A DNA stretch of 56,132 nt from CALKAL01 sp051846895 (GCA_051846895.1 JBPYCQ010000016.1:1-56132); one strand, 5' to 3'. Counted from the first letter of the stretch, positions 1 through 9,475 are shown. Numbers and translations: made by a program. Notes: generated by a model not told the origin, from the sequence alone.

Positions 1-71
1 TGTGACTGATAAACTAAATTATACAGTTTCCGATAAATAAGATTATACACTTTTAGTCAGTTGCCGAAGTT

Positions 72-117
72 AGTAGTTTTTATGAAACTGCCCGAGGGCA
101 GTTTCATAAAAACTACT
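72..117. repeat. 22-bp perfect inverted repeat inside the IS21 left end
   Basis: Bases 72-93 and 96-117 are exactly complementary with only GA between them. The arms read AGTAGTTTTTATGAAACTGC and continue CC. The repeat sits between the left terminal repeats and istA. It could form a cruciform or a transcript hairpin shielding istA from readthrough, or mark an insertion hot spot. The role is inference; the pairing is seen directly. Confidence 0.85.
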
Positions 118-202
118 CTCGCAACTTGAAACCAATATAAAAATCACTCTATCACTGGTATTATATTGATAGCTTAATTTCTCAGTGATGGAGGGTAAAA
201 AG

Positions 203-1783
203 GTGGATAAATGGGAAATGTATATGGAAATTCATCAATTATTAAAACAAGGTTTTAGTAAAACCAAAGTTGCTGAAAAACTAGGCATCTCAAGGTCGAC
301 AGTTTACCGTTATTTAAAGCATAATCCAGAAAGCATGGCTGATTGGATACGAAGCACGAAAACTAGAAGAAAAATATTGGATCCATATAAAAATTTGATT
401 TTATCATGGTTAAGAGAACATCCAGATATGTCAGCTGCACAAGTATTAGATTGGCTATTAGAAAAATATAGTGATTTAGTAGTTTCAGAAAGTACTGTAC
501 GGCTATATGTAAGGAATCTTAGAAAGGAATATAATATTCCAAAGGAAAGTTCACCAAGAATTTATGAGTCGGTTCCAGAGAAGCCAATGGGTTCACAAAT
601 TCAAGTTGATTTTGGACAAACAGAACAATTCACACCAGATGGAAGAAAAGTAAAACTACGTTTTATAGCATTTGTATTAGCTCATTCTCGCTATAAATAT
701 AAAGAATGGTTGGACAGGCCATTTACTACAAGAGATGTCATTCAGGCCCATGAAAATGCATTTCGATATTTTGGAGGAATCACAGATGAATTCGTCTATG
801 ATCAGGATGCATTAATTCTCGTTAGTGAAAATGGCGGAGATCTTATATTAACTAAAGAATTTCAATCTTATAAAGAAGAACGAAACTTAAAAGTCTGGAT
901 GTGTAGAAAAGCTGACCCAGAAAGTAAAGGAAAGGTAGAAAACGTAGTTAAATATGTAAAACAAAATTTTGCCAAGCATCGTTTGTACTATGGGTTAGAT
1001 GCATGGAATGAAGCTGGTTGGAAATGGCTTGAACGCACTGCAAACTATAAAGTCCACAATACAACAAAAAAGAGACCAGTTGAAGTGTTTGCCCTCGAAA
1101 AGCAACACTTACGTCCAGTCTCCCCAATTAGTGATAATACATATATCACTAAAACCTTTAATACAAGTATAACAAGAACTGTTCGGAAGGACAATATAAT
1201 TTGGTATAAATCGAATCGTTACACAGTTCCTTTAGGAACTTTTCAAAAGACAAAACAAGTCTATATCGAAACGAAGGATGATAAATATTTAATTATTCGA
1301 GAAAGCAAATCTGGTCCCATTCTTGCCAAACATCGAATCACTTCTGGCAAAGGAAAGTTGATTCAAGATACAAGTCATATACGTGATCGGACAAAGGGAA
1401 TTGATACCTATATTGAGACAGTTGCCTCGTACTTTAGCAATTCAAATAAAGCAAAACAATTTTTACAAGAAATACGTAAGGTACGACAGCGTTACATTCG
1501 AGATCAATTACAAATGATTTCTAAAGAAATTAAAAAACACAATCAAGAATTACTTGATAAAGCATTAGAAGAATGTATGAAATGGCAACTTTTTTGTGCA
1601 ACGGATTTTATCGATATGGTTCAATACCTGAACCGACAAAATGTATCAAGTGTCAATAATGAAAAACGACAAATAGATGATCTTAAACAATTTAATTATT
1701 TAAGTGAGTCTGTTTCTCAGACAAAAGCTCAAACTAGAGATATTCAGGAATATGTTTCTGTATTGGAAGGTGAAATTCAATGA
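203..1783 (+). CDS. istA: IS21 transposase IstA
   Basis: DDE transposase that cuts and joins the IS21 ends, assisted by IstB. Numbered from an upstream GTG at 185, a helix-turn-helix lies at about residues 23-45 and the integrase core carries D142 (QVDFGQ), D206 (VYDQD) and E252 (KGKVEN), so the catalytic triad is intact. I prefer the GTG start at 203, because a GGAGGG site lies about 7 bases before it while the start at 185 has no good site. The length of about 526 residues is normal for the family. It overlaps istB by ATGA, which implies translational coupling. The reading frame is complete and looks active. Confidence 0.93.
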   Translation: MDKWEMYMEIHQLLKQGFSKTKVAEKLGISRSTVYRYLKHNPESMADWIRSTKTRRKILDPYKNLILSWLREHPDMSAAQVLDWLLEKYSDLVVSESTVRLYVRNLRKEYNIPKESSPRIYESVPEKPMGSQIQVDFGQTEQFTPDGRKVKLRFIAFVLAHSRYKYKEWLDRPFTTRDVIQAHENAFRYFGGITDEFVYDQDALILVSENGGDLILTKEFQSYKEERNLKVWMCRKADPESKGKVENVVKYVKQNFAKHRLYYGLDAWNEAGWKWLERTANYKVHNTTKKRPVEVFALEKQHLRPVSPISDNTYITKTFNTSITRTVRKDNIIWYKSNRYTVPLGTFQKTKQVYIETKDDKYLIIRESKSGPILAKHRITSGKGKLIQDTSHIRDRTKGIDTYIETVASYFSNSNKAKQFLQEIRKVRQRYIRDQLQMISKEIKKHNQELLDKALEECMKWQLFCATDFIDMVQYLNRQNVSSVNNEKRQIDDLKQFNYLSESVSQTKAQTRDIQEYVSVLEGEIQ

Positions 1784-2544
1784 GTCAATTATCAACATTA
1801 CAAGACACATTAAAGTCACTTCGTTTCGGAGAAACAGCTAATAATCTACCAGCATTGTTAGAAAAGGCAGAAAAAGATAATGTGACTTACGCAGCCTTTT
1901 TAATGGATATCTTGAGCTATGAGCAAAAAAAGCGTGAAGAAAAACAAATCGAAAAACGTCTTAAATGGGCTACATTCCCTTATTATAAAACCCTAGAGCA
2001 ATTTGATTTGAATGAACAACAATCTATGAGTAAGAAAGAGTTTAATAAATTAAAAGAGTTACTGTGGATAGAGCAACTTTACAACATTATCCTGTTAGGA
2101 CCTCCAGGTGTTGGTAAAACACATCTGGCGGTCGGCCTAGGAATACAAGCAATTCATCAAGGCTATAAGGTGATTTTTACTTCCATGGGAGAATTAATTC
2201 ATACATTAAAAACAGAGGGAATTACACGTAAGTCACAAACAAGGATGAAAAGAATTCGCAAAGCCGATTTAGTAGTCATCGATGATCTAATGTTCATGGC
2301 TATAAATCAAGATGAAGCAAACCTATTCTTTCATCTAATAAACGATTTATACAACACTTCAAGTATTATACTTACTTCTAACAAGGCTCCTAAAGAATGG
2401 GGTGAGTTATTAGGCGATCCAGCAATTACTACCGCTATATTAGATAGGATTATGCACAGAGCGGAAATTATCCATTTAAATGGAGACAGTTATCGCATGA
2501 AACATAGAACTTCTATCTTTGGAGCAAAAACTGCTTCAAATTAA
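1780..2544 (+). CDS. istB: IS21 helper ATPase IstB
   Basis: AAA+ ATPase related to DnaC that loads on target DNA and stimulates IstA. Walker A is GPPGVGKT at residues 107-114 and Walker B is LVVIDD around 164-169. The 254-residue length is usual for the family. The start codon overlaps the istA stop, and GGAAGGTG lies just upstream. No frameshift is seen, so the element appears autonomous. Confidence 0.94.
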   Translation: MSQLSTLQDTLKSLRFGETANNLPALLEKAEKDNVTYAAFLMDILSYEQKKREEKQIEKRLKWATFPYYKTLEQFDLNEQQSMSKKEFNKLKELLWIEQLYNIILLGPPGVGKTHLAVGLGIQAIHQGYKVIFTSMGELIHTLKTEGITRKSQTRMKRIRKADLVVIDDLMFMAINQDEANLFFHLINDLYNTSSIILTSNKAPKEWGELLGDPAITTAILDRIMHRAEIIHLNGDSYRMKHRTSIFGAKTASN

Positions 2545-2564
2545 TTATCGAAAACTGTATCTTT

Positions 2565-3638
2565 TTACTTGACGGTTACAAAAGCATATGGACAATGTTC
2601 ATAAAATAACAAAGAATCAGTTGATCTAGTTATTTGAAAAATACATTGTTTATGTTTTATCAATATTTTTCTTCTAATATTTCTGCCGATACTGCTATGA
2701 ATGTATTTTGCAGTCTCCATTAATTCGTCATCGATTGACTTGAGTCTTTCTGTAAAAAAATCATATTTTTTAAAATATAAAATTCCTAATTTTGAACATA
2801 CCATTTCCCTGAACTGTGTTTGAGATCTAATTGAATTTATGTTTTTATGACCTTTATAAACAACAAAATTTGAATTTCTGAATTCTTTCTTATGAATTCT
2901 TAACAAATCGGTAATGTTTAGATTAAAGTGCTCGCCGGGTTTTTTTCTCCTTATTATCCTTGAAAAAATAAATTTATCGTAATTAAAATTGTTAATTGTT
3001 AACCAATATCCTAAAGAATTATCTTTAATATTATTAAGGTTATAGACCTTTTTATAGTCAACAATATCAGCCTTCATAAATTTAAATCCACATATACAGC
3101 CGAAAGGAAGTCTTTTATCATTGTTAATTGTAAATGGTAATTGATATTTGCATTTGGGGCATTTGTCATGGAGTTTTATATTATGAAATGGACATTTATG
3201 AACAAAGATGTATTGATGAAATAAGCTATGATACCCATGCGATATACAGATTGGGCAATATGATAAATGTTGCCTAAATAGCTTTAAATTGACATAACAA
3301 CCTTTACTTATCACTTTTATATTTTGATTATTACTCTCACAAAAGTCTTTCCCGATTATATTATTAATAATTACTTCATTCAGACCCTTTAATGTATATA
3401 AATTCCTATATTTAACTCCCGTCTGACTATTAGGACTTTGAGTTAATTTCTTTCTAAGCAGGTAAATAAGTTCTTGATTTGTAATGCAATTATACAGCCT
3501 AAACTTTTCGAAGATACTCCAGCCCGATTCAAAGGAGTTAATCCAAACAGGATTCCATGTATAATTCCATATAATATCGTTTGATCCAATTTGAACATTA
3601 TAAAAAATTTTTCTTTCAACCATTTTTACTTTTTCCAT
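2565..3638 (-). CDS. tniQ: Tn7-like target selector TniQ/TnsD, 3' end cut by IS21
   Basis: TniQ/TnsD proteins recognise the attachment site and recruit TnsC. The TniQ zinc-finger pattern is clear in the middle of the protein (CPIC, HKCPFH, CPKC, then CIC), and the C-terminal part has the RST-D-LLFYEHCPYAF segment seen near the end of such proteins. After CPYAF the frame runs into the IS21 terminal repeat and ends with VTVK, so the native C-terminus is lost. The 357 residues left are short for a TnsD (often 450-600). It overlaps the end of tnsC, with AGGGA as ribosome-binding site. Target recognition may be damaged, so transposition by this copy is doubtful. Confidence 0.85.
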   Translation of the reverse strand: MEKVKMVERKIFYNVQIGSNDIIWNYTWNPVWINSFESGWSIFEKFRLYNCITNQELIYLLRKKLTQSPNSQTGVKYRNLYTLKGLNEVIINNIIGKDFCESNNQNIKVISKGCYVNLKLFRQHLSYCPICISHGYHSLFHQYIFVHKCPFHNIKLHDKCPKCKYQLPFTINNDKRLPFGCICGFKFMKADIVDYKKVYNLNNIKDNSLGYWLTINNFNYDKFIFSRIIRRKKPGEHFNLNITDLLRIHKKEFRNSNFVVYKGHKNINSIRSQTQFREMVCSKLGILYFKKYDFFTERLKSIDDELMETAKYIHSSIGRNIRRKILIKHKQCIFQITRSTDSLLFYEHCPYAFVTVK

Positions 3639-4629
3639 AATTTATCCCTTGGTATATTTTATAACCTGATAATTCTATACTCTCTTTCCAATGGTTCATT
3701 GAAATCCACTCTAATCCTTCTCCATTCTTACCATACTTCCTAAGTAAGTAGTTAATGATTGAGATAATGTAATACATTGGAATATTAACTTTATTTCTCA
3801 ATCCACTATCTTTATTAATTTTTACAAAAGCATCCCAAAGTTGATCTGTGAAATTTTCTAATCTAAAACCCATGGAGAATCCAACTGGGAAAAAATAACG
3901 TGTATAGCTCCACCCACTGTTAACAGGGTAATCTGTTGCATAATCATAACCAGCTAATAAATAGTTCAAACTATCGAAACTGGTTATCCCTTGGAACTTA
4001 TATTGATGTACCATAAATCGTCCAACTATCTGTTTCATACCCGATTCAATATAGGTTGACCTTATATACTTTAATTCTTCCTGGCCAACTAAAATTGAAG
4101 TCAGAGTGATTCCATACCTATCTAATTCATTAAAAAGATCCATTAACCAATCGAATTCAATTTCTGTTAATCTTTGTGCATCATCAATAAATAATAATAA
4201 TTGCTTTCTTTTTGTATTGTCTCCTCTTTCAAGTAAATATTTAAATAGCCTGTCTCTCTTTGCATTTGCTTTTCCTCTATTATAAAACGCGTGCTTTATA
4301 TCTCTTAGTAAAAATTCAAAAAAATTATTTTCATTTGGTCTAGCGAATTTTTGACAATTGAATCTAAAGACTTGAAAAGAATCTTCATTTTCATATAGTC
4401 TCTCTAAATAATTAATAGCATATGACTTTCCTAATCTTGGGTCACCATAAACTAAACCACCAGGTAATCGTTGTTCTAACCAATCACGAATCACGCTATC
4501 CAATTCATTAATTTCTAACGTGTCGATAAGATATTTTCCATATTCTATTGGATGTTCACCTTCTAGGTAAGGTGGACTAATATCTAAAGAATTATCTTTT
4601 ATAATTATCTTTTTCAACGTTTCATCCAT
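3616..4629 (-). CDS. tnsC: Tn7-like AAA+ regulator TnsC
   Basis: AAA+ ATPase that polymerises on DNA and links the target selector TniQ to the TnsA-TnsB transposase. Walker A is GDPRLGKS (about residues 62-69) and Walker B is LLLFIDDAQ (about 144-152). The frame is open back to 4752, but I choose ATG 4629 because a GGGGAGGG site lies 7 bases upstream. That gives 337 residues and places the start just after the tnsB stop at 4646. The 3' end overlaps tniQ. Assignment is firm from motifs and gene order. Confidence 0.92.
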   Translation of the reverse strand: MDETLKKIIIKDNSLDISPPYLEGEHPIEYGKYLIDTLEINELDSVIRDWLEQRLPGGLVYGDPRLGKSYAINYLERLYENEDSFQVFRFNCQKFARPNENNFFEFLLRDIKHAFYNRGKANAKRDRLFKYLLERGDNTKRKQLLLFIDDAQRLTEIEFDWLMDLFNELDRYGITLTSILVGQEELKYIRSTYIESGMKQIVGRFMVHQYKFQGITSFDSLNYLLAGYDYATDYPVNSGWSYTRYFFPVGFSMGFRLENFTDQLWDAFVKINKDSGLRNKVNIPMYYIISIINYLLRKYGKNGEGLEWISMNHWKESIELSGYKIYQGINYGKSKNG

Positions 4630-4645
4630 GGAGGTTCCCTCCCCT

Positions 4646-6616
4646 TTATTCATTAAAAGTTCTACGTCGTTCATGCCTAACATACGTAGTTCTTCTTCTA
4701 TGATTTTTATTATAATCTTCTTCCTCAGAGTGTTCTTTTGAGCTGGATACAATCATCTTTTCTTGGATCGAATTTTTAATATCAGATGTCTTCATCTCAC
4801 TTTCAAAAGAGACAAGCTGATTCCTGGAAGGCTTATGATTTTTTGATTTCATTCGAAGATATTCAAATAAAATATCAATTGGATCATCTTCATTTGTAAA
4901 ATGGATCAAACCTTTCCTGTGAAGTTTATTTATTGTCTGCCTCATTTCTAACGAATGCTTTCGAAGACTCCATTTTCCTTTGGCCTTTAATAAACCAAGT
5001 TCCGCACCATTAGGTAAAAACGCTTTAAAAAAACGTAAATCATCAGAATTAATAACAATTTTAAGCTTTTGTCCAACAAGATGATAGCTATTGGACAATA
5101 AATCGTTACGGTATTCCACCCCCATGTAATAAACATAAGGTCTTCTACCTTTTTTAATATTTCCCCGTACTGTTACTTCCCCTACATAAGTTAATAAGTT
5201 GATATCATCTCTTTTTTCTTCTTCTAAAATTCTTGGTTCCATACCACGCGTAATTACTCTTTGCTGCATTACTTCAAGTGGCGTCAATCCGTTTGTTCCA
5301 TGTTGTGGTGTTCCATTTCTATCAGCTATTAACACTTCCACTAATTGAGTTAATTCTTCAACTGTAATTTTATATTTTTTTGCTTCTTTTCCTGGATTCT
5401 TTCTAATCGGATCATTAGGATGACTTCCAGTAGTATTAGGTAATCTCCGAAAACCATTTTCCTCTAATAAATGAAACAGCTTTTCTATAATTGGTCGGCG
5501 AGTTGGAGTGCCCACTGGACCAGTATTCACCGTACAGCCAATTGTTGTTTTAAGTTTTTCAGTTACTTTACTAGCCAAATTAGCTTTAGCATTATCAAAC
5601 GACATTTCGTCCCAGACTGCATATTCGGGGATTTTACCTGAAGCAAAGCCACCATTCTTAGTATATTTTAAATTTGGAATAGTAAATTCCATCGGTTTCC
5701 AAGGAATAATTGCATTCCTTATACACTCTAAAACATCGACTGCTGAATATTCTTTTTTGAAGCACAAATGATAACCTAAAGTGACACGAGTTGAAACATC
5801 TATAACAGCTAACAACCAAAACCTACTTAATTCGTCAACTATAACATCTCCTTCAGGTGTTTCAAATTCAATAACAAATATCCCATCTATTTTATGACCA
5901 TCAAATTCTACCCTTTGAAACGGGCGAATAAAATAGTTGTTTTGTTCACCAGTACCAGTATTGTTATGTAATGTTGCTGCATCATCTCCAAAACGAAGAA
6001 TAGACTCACTAGAGTAACTATGTTTTAATTCATTAATGTATCTATATAGTGCTCTTCTACCGAGATCATCTGTATTAAAAGGATAATCACCTTTAACCGG
6101 ATCTAAACCAATAGACTTACATAGAGATATAAACTTTCTATGCAAGAATTTTACTCGAATTATTGGTTCCCTAATATCTCGTTTCATTCGATCTAAATAA
6201 TAATTATCTATAGTTTCTTTTAAGATGGGGTGCTTGTCTAATAAATCTTTAAATGCTCCATTTAATTTTAAGTGGTCTCCATTTTCCAAAAAACCATTTA
6301 TATCTTTATTTCTTGTATATTTGTTAATACGAAAATATGGAATTAATGCTCTATATCCCAAAAGTTCACCATTTTCATCAAATTCCAAACAGTTTTTTAC
6401 AAATCTAAAAAGTTGTTGTTTTTTTATATTTGTTAACTCACATATATCCTTTACTGACATATCACCATCAAAATATAAATCGACTGCTTTTTTTCTATTC
6501 AAATAACGTAATTGGTCATCTTGTTTTAAATTTTCAATCAACACTTCTGGCCAAGTATCTCTATTTAAATGAACTGAATCAATTAATGAATGTTCAATGA
6601 GCCTTTTATTTCCCAT
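4646..6616 (-). CDS. tnsB: Tn7-like transposase subunit TnsB
   Basis: DDE-type recombinase that binds the transposon ends and joins 3' ends to the target. An N-terminal helix-turn-helix region lies at about residues 40-75. The retroviral-integrase fold has D239 (VEFDGH), D341 (MSFDNAK) and E378 (RPIIEKL), so the triad is complete. A C-terminal Mu-transposase-like beta domain and a basic tail (RRRTTYVRHERRR) follow. The length of 656 is typical. GAGGTG precedes the ATG, and the gene starts inside the end of tnsA, implying coupling. The expected substrates are the repeats at 10558-10687. Confidence 0.94.
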   Translation of the reverse strand: MGNKRLIEHSLIDSVHLNRDTWPEVLIENLKQDDQLRYLNRKKAVDLYFDGDMSVKDICELTNIKKQQLFRFVKNCLEFDENGELLGYRALIPYFRINKYTRNKDINGFLENGDHLKLNGAFKDLLDKHPILKETIDNYYLDRMKRDIREPIIRVKFLHRKFISLCKSIGLDPVKGDYPFNTDDLGRRALYRYINELKHSYSSESILRFGDDAATLHNNTGTGEQNNYFIRPFQRVEFDGHKIDGIFVIEFETPEGDVIVDELSRFWLLAVIDVSTRVTLGYHLCFKKEYSAVDVLECIRNAIIPWKPMEFTIPNLKYTKNGGFASGKIPEYAVWDEMSFDNAKANLASKVTEKLKTTIGCTVNTGPVGTPTRRPIIEKLFHLLEENGFRRLPNTTGSHPNDPIRKNPGKEAKKYKITVEELTQLVEVLIADRNGTPQHGTNGLTPLEVMQQRVITRGMEPRILEEEKRDDINLLTYVGEVTVRGNIKKGRRPYVYYMGVEYRNDLLSNSYHLVGQKLKIVINSDDLRFFKAFLPNGAELGLLKAKGKWSLRKHSLEMRQTINKLHRKGLIHFTNEDDPIDILFEYLRMKSKNHKPSRNQLVSFESEMKTSDIKNSIQEKMIVSSSKEHSEEEDYNKNHRRRTTYVRHERRRTFNE

Positions 6617-7268
6617 CTAACCACACCTCAGTTTCGCCATTTAATGATTTCTCTTTTATATTAGTTGAAATCCTTTTTATGTAGATTAAATAGTAAAGAA
6701 TGCTGCGAATTTTATATTTTGGTAAAGTATCAAGTTCTTTATAAATTGCATTTATTTTTGTACTACCATTTCTTATTACTTTTATTACCTTATAACAATC
6801 TGTCTCTGCCATGTTATTTCGGCTATTTAAATACGGTAACATTACTTTTAGGTTATCTAAGTAAGTCTTACCCGTTCTAATTTCTGAATCCGTAATTATC
6901 CTGTAAGAAAAGTTATTATGTAGACACCATTCACGTTGCAAAGTAGTTTGCCTCATTACATCCTCAAATTTTGGACTAGATGGCCTCAAATCACGCTCAT
7001 ATTTAACTTCCCTGAACTCTTGTTTTCCATCATCATACTCTATCCACATATCAAATATGGAAGCTACTTCTTTTCCAGCAAACCTTCCATTAATTTTTAA
7101 AGGTTGTTCACAAAATCTTTTGATAGTACAGTCTGTTTCAATAAGAACCCAATGATCATATTCAAGATCACTATAGAAGTTGACATCCCTCCCTAATTTT
7201 GGACTGTATGCCTGCCAATAATTACTGCCAAAATGACTTCTACCCTTTACTGGTATAGGCGAATACAT
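6606..7268 (-). CDS. tnsA: Tn7-like endonuclease subunit TnsA
   Basis: Restriction-type endonuclease that cuts the 5' transposon strands, so elements with TnsA move by cut and paste. Candidate catalytic residues are E36 (SDLEYDHW), D73 (IFDMWI) and the E87-V-K89 pair (REVKYE), matching the E-D-ExK plan of TnsA. The length of 220 is slightly short of Tn7 TnsA (273). AAAGGGGTG stands just before the ATG. First gene of the overlapping tnsA-B-C-tniQ operon. Confidence 0.93.
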   Translation of the reverse strand: MYSPIPVKGRSHFGSNYWQAYSPKLGRDVNFYSDLEYDHWVLIETDCTIKRFCEQPLKINGRFAGKEVASIFDMWIEYDDGKQEFREVKYERDLRPSSPKFEDVMRQTTLQREWCLHNNFSYRIITDSEIRTGKTYLDNLKVMLPYLNSRNNMAETDCYKVIKVIRNGSTKINAIYKELDTLPKYKIRSILYYLIYIKRISTNIKEKSLNGETEVWLDGK

Positions 7269-7655
7269 GTGAACACCCCTTTCAATCAGTTATCGATATT
7301 TTAACCAAATTTCCAACATTTACTACTAAACTTAATTCTGTTTAGCTTGAAGTGATTCCTTTGATGAAAAAGTTCTAATATTGTCTGAAGTTGCCATTAA
7401 TTAAGAAGTAATGTGGAATATCAGATAACACTCCTTTGAACTTGGTTTCTACGGAAATTTGATTAATTGTTTTAGGTTTTATAATCTGTTCATTACATAA
7501 TATAAAAGGCTGTCGAGAATTTCTCGACAGCCTTAGTCATTCTAAAACGTTCTTGTATAAAGTTTATTAAAAAAACATATTCTCAAGTCTACTTGTTGGC
7601 CAATTCTCTTTTATTTGATGAATTAGTCATAAAAATTAAGATCTATTATATATTA
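7269..7655. other. Gene-free gap between tnsA and the cargo operon
   Basis: AT-rich sequence with no supportable gene. It should hold the tnsA promoter. The only clear structure is the hairpin at 7506-7534. I saw no copies of the 18-base end repeat here, so the transposon end does not appear to lie between tnsA and the cargo genes. Confidence 0.6.
7506..7534 (-). terminator. Intrinsic terminator of the cargo operon
   Basis: Two exactly complementary 14-base arms (AAGGCTGTCGAGAA and its complement) flank one base. On the minus strand the stem is followed by TTTTATATT, so it ends transcripts leaving the four-helix membrane gene and insulates tnsA. Confidence 0.8.
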
Positions 7656-8333
7656 TTATTTATCCTTTTTTCGATGTTCTATAATTTCACTGATTTCTTC
7701 AGACTTTTCTTTATTTTGTTTTGCTTCATATTCATCAAGGAACTTTTCAATTCGGAAATATAATTCATTTCTTCTTTTATGTTCATTTTGTTGATCAACG
7801 ATGCTTTGCTGGATATTATCAATATCTTGGCTAAACGCATTATATAATATAATCCCAAATCTAATAGCTGTTAGAAGCATATAAATGACTATTAATATAT
7901 TTAAAATAATAAAAATAAGTGGAATGAACTCATTTTTTTCAAACATAATTTCTAAAGCAATTACTAATATTATATAGGCGAAGGAAGCAATAAACGCATT
8001 TCTAATAAATACTACTAACTTTTTAAATGTCTTTTCATTTAAGAAAGCGAATATAGAATCTACTTTAATACTTCCAAGTAAAGTGAATACAGTTACATAT
8101 ATTCCTATAAATATAGCGGCTATCGTTAAAAGCGAGCTCCTCATACTCGATAATGCATTACGAATTTCATTTTCCAAAAAAATTTCTATTGGAGTAAACG
8201 AGAAATCGGAATAGTATAAAAATAATAAATGATTTCCTACTAGGATTATAAAAAGTACGAATAGGATTATAGCAATAAGGTAATTTTCCAAAAAACTAAA
8301 CAATTTATCATATTTATGCTTTTTCTCGGCCAT
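7656..8333 (-). CDS. Four-helix membrane protein, possible effector of a two-gene cargo
   Basis: I do not recognise a named family. The 225 residues show four hydrophobic segments (roughly 17-38, 67-90, 108-130 and 135-160) and a charged, probably coiled C-terminal tail (QNEHKRRNELYFRIEKFLDE) ending in many Glu and Lys. It starts 14 bases after the upstream DUF6731-like gene and ends before a strong terminator, so the pair is one operon. Location inside a Tn7-like element suggests cargo. A soluble sensor plus a small membrane protein is the layout of several membrane-disrupting phage-defence systems. That role is inference only. Confidence 0.7.
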   Translation of the reverse strand: MAEKKHKYDKLFSFLENYLIAIILFVLFIILVGNHLLFLYYSDFSFTPIEIFLENEIRNALSSMRSSLLTIAAIFIGIYVTVFTLLGSIKVDSIFAFLNEKTFKKLVVFIRNAFIASFAYIILVIALEIMFEKNEFIPLIFIILNILIVIYMLLTAIRFGIILYNAFSQDIDNIQQSIVDQQNEHKRRNELYFRIEKFLDEYEAKQNKEKSEEISEIIEHRKKDK

Positions 8334-8347
8334 AACCCCATCTCCTT

Positions 8348-9373
8348 TTAACCTATAGTATTATTAACTATTAACTCAGGTAAATTATCAGGAAAATATT
8401 CATATTCTCTATAACCATATTGCCCTAATCTACCATGACTATAAAAACGATTTTCTAGATAATCGCATATATATTCCCAACCATCTCCTTCTAAATCAAC
8501 TATTTCTTTTAAGACGCCTTGATCTTTAATATCCACCTCTTCTACTTTTCGAGTAGTAGGACTTCGATACGTAACTTTAACCGAATCAAATATGTCTCCT
8601 TCTAAATCTAATCCCCTCAATAGACGCACTAATGATTCAGCGTCAATAATATCTCTTCTCTTTCTTCCATTTCCAAAACCAACATATGCAACGTTAGCAC
8701 CAAAACCGTTATGAGTCTCAATACTTTTACTTAATATTTCTCCCAATACACTATCATTTTCTTCGTTTAAATAAATAGTTCTATTTCTTGATGTTAAGTC
8801 AACCCTGAATTCAACTTTTTTTATCTCATTAGAATTTGCAATATCTTGAAAACCAAGATCCGGTTCAATTGGTTCTAATTGAACTGTCCAGTTATCATTT
8901 TCAGAAACTGGTAAGAAACTTGATAAATAATTCTGTAATGCATTTGGCCTAGCTCCATTATGATTATATTCCACTAATAATAGTCTGCTATTTCTTCTAT
9001 AGAATACAGAAGTAAGCTCCAAAACATCATCTTGAATTTCATCTATTCTGTCTGTTCCTATGTTCCCTAGAAATGGCTTCATTTCTCTAAATTTACCAAA
9101 AACAACTTTCCTATCATTATGATCAATATTAGTGTTAGGTGGTTTCATATGCATTAAACACAAATTTCCTTGTCTTATTGATTTTAATCGTTCGTTAGGG
9201 TTTAACAAAATAATTTCATTTAAAAGTTCGCTTATATGTATGTTAGTAACCCTATCATTGTGTGTAATAAAGCAATTATAATAGTAAATTCTTCTTTCCA
9301 CAAAATCCTCCCCTTTCCTAAAACATTCGTCACTCACTTTCAAAATCCCTTCATTTTTAACAAAAAAATCCAT
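8348..9373 (-). CDS. DUF6731/DUF4747-like soluble protein, transposon cargo
   Basis: A 341-residue protein without signal peptide or membrane segment. The opening (RRIYYYNCFITHND, then INEIILLNP-like residues) and the Asn- and Asp-rich middle resemble the loosely defined DUF6731/DUF4747 proteins found in prophages and islands. I assign this from general likeness, without a search. A repeated motif, RDIIDAESLVRLLRG, sits near 240-254. It is the first gene of a two-gene operon with the four-helix membrane protein. Function is unknown; a nucleic-acid or phage sensor is conceivable. Confidence 0.65.
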   Translation of the reverse strand: MDFFVKNEGILKVSDECFRKGEDFVERRIYYYNCFITHNDRVTNIHISELLNEIILLNPNERLKSIRQGNLCLMHMKPPNTNIDHNDRKVVFGKFREMKPFLGNIGTDRIDEIQDDVLELTSVFYRRNSRLLLVEYNHNGARPNALQNYLSSFLPVSENDNWTVQLEPIEPDLGFQDIANSNEIKKVEFRVDLTSRNRTIYLNEENDSVLGEILSKSIETHNGFGANVAYVGFGNGRKRRDIIDAESLVRLLRGLDLEGDIFDSVKVTYRSPTTRKVEEVDIKDQGVLKEIVDLEGDGWEYICDYLENRFYSHGRLGQYGYREYEYFPDNLPELIVNNTIG

Positions 9374-9418
9374 TAAAAATGTTGAATTACAACATTTTAT
9401 AAGAGAGGGGGCGATTCA

Positions 9419-9475
9419 ATGGAATTAATTTCATTACCGTTTAATGTGTCATATAGACTATCAGCATTAAATTGA
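9419..9475 (+). CDS. Possible 18-residue leader or relic ORF
   Basis: ATG with an excellent AGAGGGGG site 8 bases upstream, encoding MELISLPFNVSYRLSALN and then TGA. It diverges from the DUF6731-like gene. It could be the start of a gene whose remainder has decayed, or a short peptide. Only the strong ribosome-binding site supports it. Confidence 0.3.
   Translation: MELISLPFNVSYRLSALN

Larger units (their letters stand above)
1..2580 (+). mobile_element. IS21-family insertion sequence
   Basis: The two genes istA and istB overlap by four bases, the standard IS21 layout. The left side begins TGTGACTGATAAA and the reverse complement of the right edge at 2580 begins TGTAACCGTCAAG. Further in, ATACAGTTTCCGATAAATA on the left matches ATACAGTTTTCGATAATTA from the right, so imperfect multiple terminal repeats are visible at both ends. 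The right edge lies inside the 3' end of tniQ of the neighbouring Tn7-like element, which it truncates. The left junction falls at or before base 1, so the target duplication cannot be tested. Confidence 0.85.

Noticed and set aside
7269..7505. Right end of the Tn7-like element immediately upstream of tnsA
   Set aside because: No TGT-type terminus with repeated sites; the only multi-copy array is at 10558-10687.
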